Below, piece after piece: positions 1 to 6,496 of a stretch of DNA of 13,120 bases (position 1 is the stretch's first letter; each line of letters begins with the position of its first letter). Source of the stretch: an uncultured bacterium (GTDB lineage: Bacteria > Bacteroidota > Ignavibacteria > Ignavibacteriales > Melioribacteraceae); NCBI GenBank assembly GCA_937936675.1, contig CALDDL010000277.1:1-13120 (forward strand), given 5' to 3'. A program made the position numbers and the translations under genes. The notes under the pieces are model-generated. The model searched no databases, had not been told where the DNA came from, and worked only from the letters and a program-made list of their open reading frames with translations.

Positions 1-177
1 AGGATTATTTTGGAATCACGAGGAACCGAAGGTTTCGGATATGACCCTATATTTATTCCTGATGGTTGTGATAAAACTATCGCTGAACTCCCATTCGAGG
101 AGAAGAATAAAATGAGTCATAGAAAAATTTCTTTTTCTCAGCTCAAAGAAGAAATATTAAAATATAGCAATAGGTAA
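1..177 (+). CDS. rdgB: RdgB/HAM1-family XTP/dITP diphosphatase, 3' end only
   Basis: This is the last 58 codons of a gene that begins before the window. RdgB/HAM1 enzymes hydrolyse non-canonical purine nucleoside triphosphates (XTP, ITP, dITP) to monophosphates in the cytoplasm, keeping deaminated bases out of DNA and RNA. Two family signatures are visible: EGFGYDPIF, the conserved glycine-rich segment before the C-terminal third, and K-x-SHR (KMSHRK) close to the C-terminus, which contacts the base. The family is usually about 190-200 residues, so roughly 70 percent lies upstream. The frame ends in TAA, directly followed by a second TAA. Only 3 bases separate it from the convergent menG stop. 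The identification rests on two motifs in a short fragment but they are specific. Confidence 0.88.
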   Translation, partial: RIILESRGTEGFGYDPIFIPDGCDKTIAELPFEEKNKMSHRKISFSQLKEEILKYSNR

Positions 178-180
178 TAA

Positions 181-867
181 TTATTTTTTAGCTATTGTAA
201 CTTGGCAGATTCCAAATGTTAGAGAATACTTCTCTACTTTTGGAAAGCCGGCTTTCTTAAAGAGATCAACAAGATCTATATTCTTATCAAAATCATTTAC
301 TGACTCTGGCAAATAATTATAAGCTTCATTATCTTTAGATATTAATCGACCAATTGCAGGTAAGATTTTATTAAAATAAAAAAGATAAAGACTTTTTATA
401 ATTCCTTTTTCGGGCAATCGAAATTCTAATACCGTTGCTTTTCCTTTATCTGATAACACTCTATTAAACTCAATAAATGCTTCTTGAATATCAAAGAAAT
501 TTCTTACACCAAAAGCGACTGTTATATTTGTAAATGAATTATTCTTAAATGGAAGCTGTTCTGCTATTGTTTGAACTATTCTTCCTTTGCTCCACTCAGA
601 TTTTTTATTAAATACGTTCAGCATATTAAAAGATAAATCTGCTCCGATTATTTCATTCACTCCGAATTTTTTAGCTTCGAGAGCAAAATCCCCTGTGCCG
701 CATGCTAGATCTAACAATTTACTCCCGGTGCCTATGTGAGTTAATCGAAGTGCTTTTCTTCGCCAATAAATATCAATCCCTGCGCTTAAAAAATGATTTA
801 AGAAGTCATACCTTGTAGATATTGAATCGAATATTCTTTGTACTTGTTTTTTTTTATTTATGGTCAT
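181..867 (-). CDS. menG: Demethylmenaquinone methyltransferase (MenG/UbiE family)
   Basis: This is a class I SAM-dependent methyltransferase that performs the last step of menaquinone synthesis, C-methylation of demethylmenaquinone; the same family serves ubiquinone in proteobacteria. At 228 residues it is full length. Visible features are the N-terminal family signature YDFLNHFLSAGIDIYWRR (residues 20-37), the SAM-binding motif I LLDLACGTGD (51-60), the acidic end of strand 2 in GADLS (75-79), the second signature RVLSDKGKATVLEF (136-149) and YNYLPESV (183-190). The start is ATG with no clear Shine-Dalgarno sequence. Choosing menaquinone over ubiquinone is an inference from the Bacteroidota/Chlorobiota-like context; the sequence alone does not decide it. 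The gene stands alone, convergent with rdgB and divergent from the cysteine-rich gene 69 bases away. Confidence 0.93.
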   Translation of the reverse strand: MTINKKKQVQRIFDSISTRYDFLNHFLSAGIDIYWRRKALRLTHIGTGSKLLDLACGTGDFALEAKKFGVNEIIGADLSFNMLNVFNKKSEWSKGRIVQTIAEQLPFKNNSFTNITVAFGVRNFFDIQEAFIEFNRVLSDKGKATVLEFRLPEKGIIKSLYLFYFNKILPAIGRLISKDNEAYNYLPESVNDFDKNIDLVDLFKKAGFPKVEKYSLTFGICQVTIAKK

Positions 868-901
868 TATTAATCCGCTTGCGAAATGGTTATCATATTA
901 C

Positions 902-909
902 TAACTTTT
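902..909 (+). promoter_or_regulatory. Candidate Bacteroidota-type promoter for the cysteine-rich gene
   Basis: TAACTTTT at 902-909 resembles the Bacteroidota -7 box (TAnnTTTG, last base different). A TTG at 879-881 lies 20 bases upstream, the usual -33 position. Transcription would begin about base 914-917, which suits a coding start at 922 or 937 and would exclude the open frame's earlier ATG at 886. In a sequence this AT-rich such matches arise by chance, so this is only suggestive. Confidence 0.28.
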
Positions 910-936
910 TTATACCAAAAAATGGAAATAACTTTA

Positions 937-1260
937 ATGGATAAATATCAAAAAGCAATAAGAGAAAATGTTTGTTCAATCTGCGTTGATTCAAACGATA
1001 GTGGAGGATGCACATTAACAAATAAAGAAACGTGTGCAGTTCAATTATACCTCCCAGAAATTGTGGATTTAGTTCATAAGTATGACGGTAAGAATTTAGA
1101 TGAATTAAAAATTCTCCTTCAGGATAAGATTTGCAGCCACTGCCGTACATCCGGGCAGGAGGGCGATTGCTATTTAAGGGAAGATGCAAATTGTTCATTA
1201 GACCGTTACTTTATGCTTATTGTTGACGTAATAAAACGAGTTGATAATTCGCTTAACTAA
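937..1260 (+). CDS. Small cysteine-rich protein with two identical-spacing four-cysteine units
   Basis: I do not recognise this protein as a named family. From the start chosen here it has 107 residues. It contains two copies of the pattern C-x2-C-x8-C-x7-C: cysteines 13, 16, 25, 33 and 66, 69, 78, 86. The copies are exactly 53 residues apart, and about 13 of 40 aligned residues match, including Y and IVD after the last cysteine. Four cysteines per unit suggest one bound metal (zinc or an iron-sulfur cluster) per unit; that is inference. There is no signal peptide or membrane segment, so it is probably cytoplasmic. The open frame also has ATGs at 886 and 922. The 886 start would leave only 18 bases to the divergent menG and adds a hydrophobic stub outside the repeat, so 937 is preferred and 922 is possible. 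Its 3' end overlaps mgtE by 8 bases in convergent orientation. Confidence 0.72.
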   Translation: MDKYQKAIRENVCSICVDSNDSGGCTLTNKETCAVQLYLPEIVDLVHKYDGKNLDELKILLQDKICSHCRTSGQEGDCYLREDANCSLDRYFMLIVDVIKRVDNSLN

Positions 1261-2641
1261 CAATCAAAAAGTGCGAAATTATTGATAGATAAACAGTTAA
1301 ACTAAATATATCATTCATTGTTGTTACAAATGGACCTGTAGCAATAGCTGGATCGGCGCCGAACCGTTTAAGTACAACCGGAACCATTGCACCTACTATT
1401 GTAGCGAATATCATTATTATTAGTAAAGTCGAAGATAGAACAACAGAAAATAATACTTCTGCACGGAAAAGAAAATGAGTAGCTGCCAAGAGCAATAATC
1501 CGCAAACTAATCCATTAATTACGGCAACAGCAAATTCTTTGCCGATTTTTTTGAAAGCTTCTTTAATAAATATTTCTTGATTACCAAGACGACGCACCAT
1601 AACGATCGCTGCTTGAGTTCCGGAACTTCCTCCCATTGCCATTACAATTGGAATAAAAAAACTTGCTATTAATATCTTCTCAATTGATGCTTGAAAATTA
1701 GAAAGTACTAACGCACTTACTAGCTCACCAACCAAAGCAACGAGAAGCCATGGGAGTCTATTTCGAGAAATCTTAAATGAGCTATGGCTCATTTCCTCCT
1801 CTTCGGATAGACCTGCAAATTTTTGAATATCTTCGGCAGCTTCTTCATGAATAACATCCACTACGTCATCGATTGTAATTCTACCTAGCATTACACCTTG
1901 AGAATTAATTACCGGAATTGTTACAAGATCATATTTTTCCATTAGGTTAGCTACTTCCTCTTGATCCAATTCCGGATTTACAGTAAGTAACTCATCTTCC
2001 ATTATGCTTTTTACTTTAGCATCTAATGGATGTAATAGTAATGATTTTAAAAGGACGAAACCGAGTAACTTTTCTTCTTCGTTAAGTACATATATATGAT
2101 AAATATGCTCGAACTCATCCGCATTAAGTCGCACCTGTTCAATAGCATCTTTAACTGTGGCATCCGATGGAACTGAAATAAAATCAGTGGACATAATACC
2201 GCCGGCACTATCCTCGCGGTATTTTAATAATTCCTTTACATCCTCAGAATATTCTTTATCAATATTATCGAGAACGTGAACTGCTACATCTTTAGGCAAA
2301 TCACTTACGATATCAACTGCATCATCGGAATCAAGTTCATCTACTATATCAGCAATTTTCCCCGGTTCAATCTCTCTTAATATTTTTTCTCTTAAATCTT
2401 CATCAAGTTCAATTACAACTTCACCGGCAACTTCTGTGGTTAAAAGTTTAAAAGCATAAATTGCTTCATCTATTTTAATGCGATTTATAATTTCTGCGAT
2501 ATCGGCAGGGTGGAGGCTTGCGAAAATATTTTTTACGGATTCACCCGCTTCTTCTTCTAAAAGAACGGAAATATTATCTAATATTTCCTGGTCTATTTGA
2601 ATCAGATTCCTAACATTCGTGATGCTGTTATTCTCCGTCAT
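1253..2641 (-). CDS. mgtE: Magnesium transporter MgtE
   Basis: MgtE is a homodimeric inner-membrane Mg2+ channel gated by its own cytosolic magnesium-sensing domains. The 462 residues show the full architecture: an N-terminal superhelical MgtE_N domain (about 25-140, with LHPADIAEI at 43-51), two CBS domains (about 148-208 and 212-268), a connecting helix, and five predicted membrane helices from about 297. In the pore domain, MAMGGSSGTQ (334-343) matches the conserved GGNxGTQ segment with serine in place of asparagine. GADPAIATGPFVTTMND (428-444) carries the conserved acidic residues; D444 is the likely equivalent of the pore Mg2+-ligand aspartate near 432 in the Thermus enzyme. Its ATG lies 14 bases inside the end of rsmA, so the two genes are very likely co-transcribed and translationally coupled. 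No Mg2+ riboswitch can sit directly upstream because that sequence is rsmA coding. Confidence 0.96.
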   Translation of the reverse strand: MTENNSITNVRNLIQIDQEILDNISVLLEEEAGESVKNIFASLHPADIAEIINRIKIDEAIYAFKLLTTEVAGEVVIELDEDLREKILREIEPGKIADIVDELDSDDAVDIVSDLPKDVAVHVLDNIDKEYSEDVKELLKYREDSAGGIMSTDFISVPSDATVKDAIEQVRLNADEFEHIYHIYVLNEEEKLLGFVLLKSLLLHPLDAKVKSIMEDELLTVNPELDQEEVANLMEKYDLVTIPVINSQGVMLGRITIDDVVDVIHEEAAEDIQKFAGLSEEEEMSHSSFKISRNRLPWLLVALVGELVSALVLSNFQASIEKILIASFFIPIVMAMGGSSGTQAAIVMVRRLGNQEIFIKEAFKKIGKEFAVAVINGLVCGLLLLAATHFLFRAEVLFSVVLSSTLLIIMIFATIVGAMVPVVLKRFGADPAIATGPFVTTMNDIFSLTVYLSIISHFLIVS

Positions 2642-3419
2642 GTAGTTTTCCGAATATGAATTGTGTTAAGGTAATGTATTCAGTATAGCTTAGGGTTTCC
2701 GCTCTTCTTGATAAATCAATAGGCGAACCTCCAAAATTAATTCCTCTAAATATACTATTACTTAGTGAATTTTTTAAAGTTTTTCTTCTATTCCCAAAAG
2801 ATGCTTTTACAACTTTGGAATAAATCTCTTCGAATTCTTTATCTCTTTCCCTTTCGGGAAAATTTATGTGAATTATGGCAGAATCCACTTTCGGTTTTGG
2901 ATAAAAAACCGTATTCGGCACTTTAAAACAAAATTCGGTCTTTGTATAATAATCTAAAAATACGGTCGGGATTCCATATTCTTTACTATTTGGTTTTGCC
3001 GCAAATCTTTTAGCCACTTCATATTGCACCATTAGTACAGCATCTTTAATTCTTTCTCTTTCATCAAGAAGCTTGAATACTATGGGCGAGGTAATATTAT
3101 AAGGAATATTTCCGATTATTCTGATTTTTTGGTCAGTTTTTATAAATTTGAAAATATCGGTTTTAAGGAAATCCATATTTAATATCGTAAGAAGGGGTAA
3201 TTTCATTTGAAGCTCTTCAATCACTCTAAAATCGATTTCCACAGCATAAATTTTTGCCCCCGATTTTATTAATTCTTCGGTTAATGCCCCTTGCCCGGGT
3301 CCTATTTCAAGAATTATTTCATCTGGTTGAGGATTAAATTCTTCAATAATTTTTGTGATAATATTTTTATCAACCAGATAATTCTGTCCGAATCTTTTTA
3401 AAGGTGCAATTTTGCTCAT
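2628..3419 (-). CDS. rsmA: 16S rRNA dimethyladenosine transferase RsmA (KsgA)
   Basis: RsmA dimethylates two adjacent adenines in the 3'-terminal hairpin of 16S rRNA, a late small-subunit assembly checkpoint. The 263-residue length is normal. Motifs in order are GQNYLVD (11-17), the SAM-binding motif ILEIGPGQG (36-44), the acidic strand-2 end AVEID (59-63), the catalytic N6-adenine methyltransferase motif NIPYNITSP (104-112), PKPKVDS (174-180) and the basic C-terminal FGNRRKTLKNSL, which binds rRNA. The ATG start leaves 93 bases to the divergent glycosyltransferase, and that gap holds a good candidate promoter for this strand. No Shine-Dalgarno sequence is obvious. The gene is followed by mgtE with a 14-base overlap. 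From memory this pairing recurs in Bacteroidota; I could not verify that here. Confidence 0.96.
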   Translation of the reverse strand: MSKIAPLKRFGQNYLVDKNIITKIIEEFNPQPDEIILEIGPGQGALTEELIKSGAKIYAVEIDFRVIEELQMKLPLLTILNMDFLKTDIFKFIKTDQKIRIIGNIPYNITSPIVFKLLDERERIKDAVLMVQYEVAKRFAAKPNSKEYGIPTVFLDYYTKTEFCFKVPNTVFYPKPKVDSAIIHINFPERERDKEFEEIYSKVVKASFGNRRKTLKNSLSNSIFRGINFGGSPIDLSRRAETLSYTEYITLTQFIFGKLHDGE

Positions 3420-3468
3420 AATTAACTATTTAATAATACTTAAGAGGTTTTTGAATATGTTTATAAAT

Positions 3469-3500
3469 CAAATATTGCGTAAATTAAATTAAAGAACAAA
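3469..3500 (-). promoter_or_regulatory. Candidate Bacteroidota-type promoter for rsmA-mgtE
   Basis: Read on the minus strand, TTTG (3497-3500) is followed by exactly 20 bases and then AATATTTG (3469-3476). The Bacteroidota primary sigma factor recognises TTTG at -33 and TAnnTTTG at -7, spaced 19-21 bases, so only one base differs. Transcription would start about 45-50 bases before the rsmA ATG. This is the best promoter match I found in the window, but it is a by-eye match in AT-rich DNA. Confidence 0.42.
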
Positions 3501-3512
3501 TGGAATTTATAA

Positions 3513-4610
3513 ATGACTGCTTTTGAGCTCTTTTTTTTAATTGGATTAAGTTTATATCTGATTCAATTATTTGTTTTTACTATTGGTGCGAGCGCAAAAT
3601 ACAAAAAAATTAAAGAAGAACAGTACCCTTCGGCATCATTAATTGTTGCTGCCAGGAATGAAGAATTAAATATTATAGAGTGTCTTACCTCTTTAGATAA
3701 ATTAGAATACCCTGAAAATAAACTAGAAATTATTATAGTTAATGATCATTCTACCGATAGTACAGGAGCATTGATCGATGAATTTATCAAGGGGAAAGCT
3801 CGATTCAAATGTTTTATCCCTGATGCACCTGTTGGTAATCTTAAAGGGAAAACAAATGCCTTAGCTTATGCTATTAAGAAAAGCGTTGGGGAAATAATCC
3901 TTACAACTGATGCAGATTGCCGTGTTAATCCTAATTGGGTTAAAACAATTGCATCTTACTATAAGGATAATGTTGCATTTGTTGGCGGTTATACTTATCA
4001 AAAAGCTGAAACGGTTTTCGGAGGCATGCAGGGAATCGATTTCCTTTACCTATTGACTGTTGGTGCAGGAGTAATGAATATTGGCAAGCCTTCCGGTTGT
4101 ATTGGTAATAATATGTCTTTTACAAGAAAAGCTTATGACGAAATTGGCGGATATGAAAATCTACCTTTTAGTATTACAGAAGATTTTAATCTTCTAAAGG
4201 CAATTCACGATTTGAAAAAATATAAAGTAATTACTCCAATAGAAGAAGATATACTTGTAATCTCTGAACCATGTCCCACTTGGAAAACGCTTTATTGGCA
4301 AAAGAAAAGATGGGGTGTCGGCGGAATGAAAAATGACTGGTTTGGTTATTTCACCATGCTTGGAGGATATCTTTCTCATATTGCTATCGTCTTATTGCCT
4401 TTCTTTTTCACTAGTCTATCGTTATATTTGGCGGTTTCTAAATTTATGATTGATTATTTCTTTATCAGTCCTGTATTTTCCAGATTAAAACTGAAATTGA
4501 AATTGAGCCATTTTTTAGCATTTGAAATTTATTTTATTATTTATGTACTGATATTACCATTTATTGTTTTACCAAATAGGAAAGTAATGTGGAAAGGAAG
4601 AGAATTTTAG
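3513..4610 (+). CDS. Membrane-anchored family 2 glycosyltransferase
   Basis: This is a GT2 glycosyltransferase (GT-A fold) of the cellulose-synthase-like, membrane-bound type. It transfers a sugar from a nucleotide sugar on the cytoplasmic face of the inner membrane; the substrate cannot be read from sequence. The 365 residues comprise an N-terminal membrane helix (about 4-25), the catalytic domain opening with ASLIVAARNEELNI (41-54), the nucleotide-binding IIIVNDHSTDST (73-84), the metal-binding DAD (133-135), the likely catalytic-base motif TED (222-224), the acceptor-site QKKRW (263-267) and two or three C-terminal helices (about 284-308 and 333-353). The Q-x-x-RW motif is typical of processive and related GT2 enzymes, but the few C-terminal helices argue against a true cellulose synthase. 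It heads a run with the DUF1207-like and M50 genes. A run of eight T (3531-3538) lies near the start codon. Confidence 0.9.
   Translation: MTAFELFFLIGLSLYLIQLFVFTIGASAKYKKIKEEQYPSASLIVAARNEELNIIECLTSLDKLEYPENKLEIIIVNDHSTDSTGALIDEFIKGKARFKCFIPDAPVGNLKGKTNALAYAIKKSVGEIILTTDADCRVNPNWVKTIASYYKDNVAFVGGYTYQKAETVFGGMQGIDFLYLLTVGAGVMNIGKPSGCIGNNMSFTRKAYDEIGGYENLPFSITEDFNLLKAIHDLKKYKVITPIEEDILVISEPCPTWKTLYWQKKRWGVGGMKNDWFGYFTMLGGYLSHIAIVLLPFFFTSLSLYLAVSKFMIDYFFISPVFSRLKLKLKLSHFLAFEIYFIIYVLILPFIVLPNRKVMWKGREF
4578..4584 (+). promoter_or_regulatory. Shine-Dalgarno-like site supporting a GTG start
   Basis: AGGAAAG lies inside the end of the glycosyltransferase gene. Its AGGA core is 7 bases before the GTG at 4589. 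It supports that GTG, the only conventional start in frame between an in-frame TAG at 4577-4579 and the hydrophobic core of the signal peptide. Confidence 0.4.
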
Positions 4611-5431
4611 TTTTTTCGGTTTTTGTTTTTTTTATTTCGTTTTCAAGTTTTTATGGGCAAAATAAATCTGAATTATTCCCAAGTGAATTAAATATACAGC
4701 CCTATACGGCAAATTTTCTAGAACCAAAATTAGGCTTTTTATTTCAATTAAATAGAAATGAACTCCGTCTTGATATAGGCAATTCACTCGATATATTACA
4801 TGTTTATAATTCTAATACTACTTTATCGATAGGTGCGGATTTATTCACTTATACAATGCTTCGCGGCGAAAAAGATTTTCATTTCCCCGTTGATGCGGTC
4901 GATTATCTGTTCGGATTGAATTTAGGATATAAGTTGAAATTAGATAATAATCGCGAAGCAGGCGCACGAATTAGAATTAGTCATATAAGTGCACATTTTG
5001 TCGATGGGCATTTTGATGGCGTTAATCACCAGTGGAGAGATGGAAAAACTCCACGCGTCTTTAGCCGTGAATTTATTGAATTTATTCCTTATTACAAATT
5101 TGATAATCTCAGAGTTTATGGAGGATTTACTTATTTATTCCATGTTGACCCCTCCTCAATTGGAAAAGATATTTACCACGCTGGACTTGACTATTTTGAT
5201 ACAGGAAGAATTAACGAAACTATCACTCCATTCGCAGCTTATGATCTCCGTATTGTAAATATTAATGGATATAATGCTAACCATACTCTGAGTATAGGAT
5301 TGAAATTTGGTAAACCACAGGGAAAAGGTTTCTCAATTTACTTGAATTATTATAACGGATTGAATATTCATGGTGAGTATTTCGATTCTAAAAAAGAATA
5401 TTCTGCTCTCGGGTTTAACTTAGAGTTATAA
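4589..5431 (+). CDS. DUF1207-like outer-membrane protein of unknown function
   Basis: This is a predicted secreted, beta-rich outer-membrane protein of 280 residues. Residues 1-24 form a signal peptide: a basic start (ERKR), a hydrophobic core, and a cleavage site likely just before Q24. The mature part is rich in alternating hydrophobic/polar strands. It resembles my memory of DUF1207: LFPSE at 29-33 just after the signal peptide, SHISAH (131-136), SREFIE (159-164) and RVYGGFTYLFHVDP (175-188). The function of that family is not known to me. It starts with GTG inside the preceding gene (22-base overlap) and is followed after one base by the M50 protease, so the three genes are probably co-expressed. 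The family call is from remembered patterns and needs a profile search; the OM-protein call is stronger. Confidence 0.7.
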   Translation: MERKRILVFSVFVFFISFSSFYGQNKSELFPSELNIQPYTANFLEPKLGFLFQLNRNELRLDIGNSLDILHVYNSNTTLSIGADLFTYTMLRGEKDFHFPVDAVDYLFGLNLGYKLKLDNNREAGARIRISHISAHFVDGHFDGVNHQWRDGKTPRVFSREFIEFIPYYKFDNLRVYGGFTYLFHVDPSSIGKDIYHAGLDYFDTGRINETITPFAAYDLRIVNINGYNANHTLSIGLKFGKPQGKGFSIYLNYYNGLNIHGEYFDSKKEYSALGFNLEL

Positions 5432-5432
5432 A

Positions 5433-6383
5433 ATGAAAAAAGATTCGGTTTATATAAATATTCTTTTAGTTATAGTAACTTTCATTACTACAACGATAGC
5501 AGGAGTAGAATGGACTACCGGTAAAATGGGACCTTATGAATTTACTGAATTGGCAAAGGGTTTGCCATATTCACTATCGATAATATTCGTTCTAGGTGTT
5601 CATGAGTTCGGGCATTATTTCGCTGCCGTTTATCATAAGGTGAAAGCAACTCTTCCTTATTTTATCCCATTTCCTCCGATCCCTGGATTTTTTAATTTCG
5701 GGACGATGGGTGCGGTAATAAAAACTAAACAAGTGATCCCGGATAATAGATCAATGTTTGATATCGGTATATATGGACCTCTTTCCGGTTTTATAGCATG
5801 CTTGATTTTATTGGTTTATGGGTTTACTCATCTTCCGGCTGTAGATTATATCTTGGCAATTCATCCCGATTATTTTTCGCCGGAGTATGGAACGGGAGGA
5901 GCAAATTTAATTTTCGGCGATACTCTTCTATTTTCTTTATTGAGAAATATATTTGTATCTCCGAATGCATTTATTCCTCCTATGAGCGAAATTTATCATT
6001 ATCCCTTTTTATGTGTCGGTTGGTTCGGACTTTTTGTTACTGCGATGAATTTAATTCCCGTTGGGCAATTAGATGGCGGTCATATAATTTATAGCATGTT
6101 TGGAAGTAAAATTCATGAAGCAATCGCCAGTATTTCTCTGATTATATTAATATTAATTGGCGGACTAGGAATATTAGATACATTTTTAGAATTAAATTTT
6201 AGTTTTGGATGGACCGGTTGGCTTCTATGGTCTTTTATACTTTATTTTTTTATTAAAATTAAGCATCCTCCGGTCCCAAATTTCGAACCCTTGGATTTAA
6301 AAAGAAGAATTCTTGGATATATTGCAATTATTATTTTCTTTCTCTCATTTTCTCCTACGCCTTTTATAATAACGATAAATTAA
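5433..6383 (+). CDS. Multi-pass M50-family (site-2 protease, EGY-like) metalloprotease
   Basis: This is an intramembrane zinc metalloprotease of peptidase family M50. Such enzymes cut transmembrane or membrane-near segments, often releasing regulators such as anti-sigma factors; the substrate here is unknown. Zinc ligands are visible in HEFGH (57-61), with E58 the catalytic base, and the third ligand is in NLIPVGQLDGGH (206-217), D214 being the likely residue. Between them GTMGAVIKTK (90-99) and FDIGIYGPLSG (109-119) match the plant/bacterial EGY-type S2P subgroup. About six to seven membrane segments fill the 316 residues, and there is no PDZ domain. It begins one base after the DUF1207-like gene and closes that run; 113 bases follow before the next start codon. 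Confidence 0.88.
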   Translation: MKKDSVYINILLVIVTFITTTIAGVEWTTGKMGPYEFTELAKGLPYSLSIIFVLGVHEFGHYFAAVYHKVKATLPYFIPFPPIPGFFNFGTMGAVIKTKQVIPDNRSMFDIGIYGPLSGFIACLILLVYGFTHLPAVDYILAIHPDYFSPEYGTGGANLIFGDTLLFSLLRNIFVSPNAFIPPMSEIYHYPFLCVGWFGLFVTAMNLIPVGQLDGGHIIYSMFGSKIHEAIASISLIILILIGGLGILDTFLELNFSFGWTGWLLWSFILYFFIKIKHPPVPNFEPLDLKRRILGYIAIIIFFLSFSPTPFIITIN

Positions 6384-6399
6384 GCATTTATTTATCCAC

Positions 6400-6431
6400 T
6401 TGACATTAAAAACAAAAGGGTATTATTTTAC
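6400..6431 (+). promoter_or_regulatory. Weak candidate promoter for the secretion cassette
   Basis: TTG (6400-6402), 21 bases, then TATTTTAC (6424-6431) roughly fits the Bacteroidota -33/-7 pattern; the last two positions of the -7 box differ. It sits in the 113-base gap before the lipoprotein gene and would give a leader of about 60 bases. The gap itself is the better argument that a transcription unit starts here; the exact boxes are uncertain. Confidence 0.22.
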
Positions 6432-6496
6432 CTTATCAAATTTAAGGAGAAAAGCGAGAGAATCTTTATACTTTATTTATAACTAATTTACGAGTG

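Noticed and set aside
168..197. Inverted repeat CAATAG / CTATTG spanning the convergent stops of rdgB and menG, a possible bidirectional terminator
   Set aside because: It has only six base pairs with an 18-base loop, is AT-rich and lies partly within coding sequence; this is expected by chance.
886..936. N-terminal extension of the cysteine-rich protein from the ATG at 886
   Set aside because: It would leave only 18 bases to the divergent menG start, overlaps the best promoter candidate and adds a hydrophobic stub not related to the repeat units.
893..1198. Open frame of 101 codons on the minus strand opposite the cysteine-rich gene
   Set aside because: The plus-strand frame carries a duplicated, spacing-perfect cysteine pattern that a shadow could not produce; the minus frame has no recognisable features.
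3531..3538. Run of eight T near the start of the glycosyltransferase, a possible phase-variation tract (a similar run occurs in the signal peptide of the next gene)
   Set aside because: Short A/T runs are common in DNA this AT-rich, both frames are intact, and there is no sign of repeated frame switching.
6374..6396. Hairpin GATAAAT / ATTTATC around the stop of the M50 protease gene
   Set aside because: Seven pairs, almost all A-T, with no following T-run; too weak to call a terminator.
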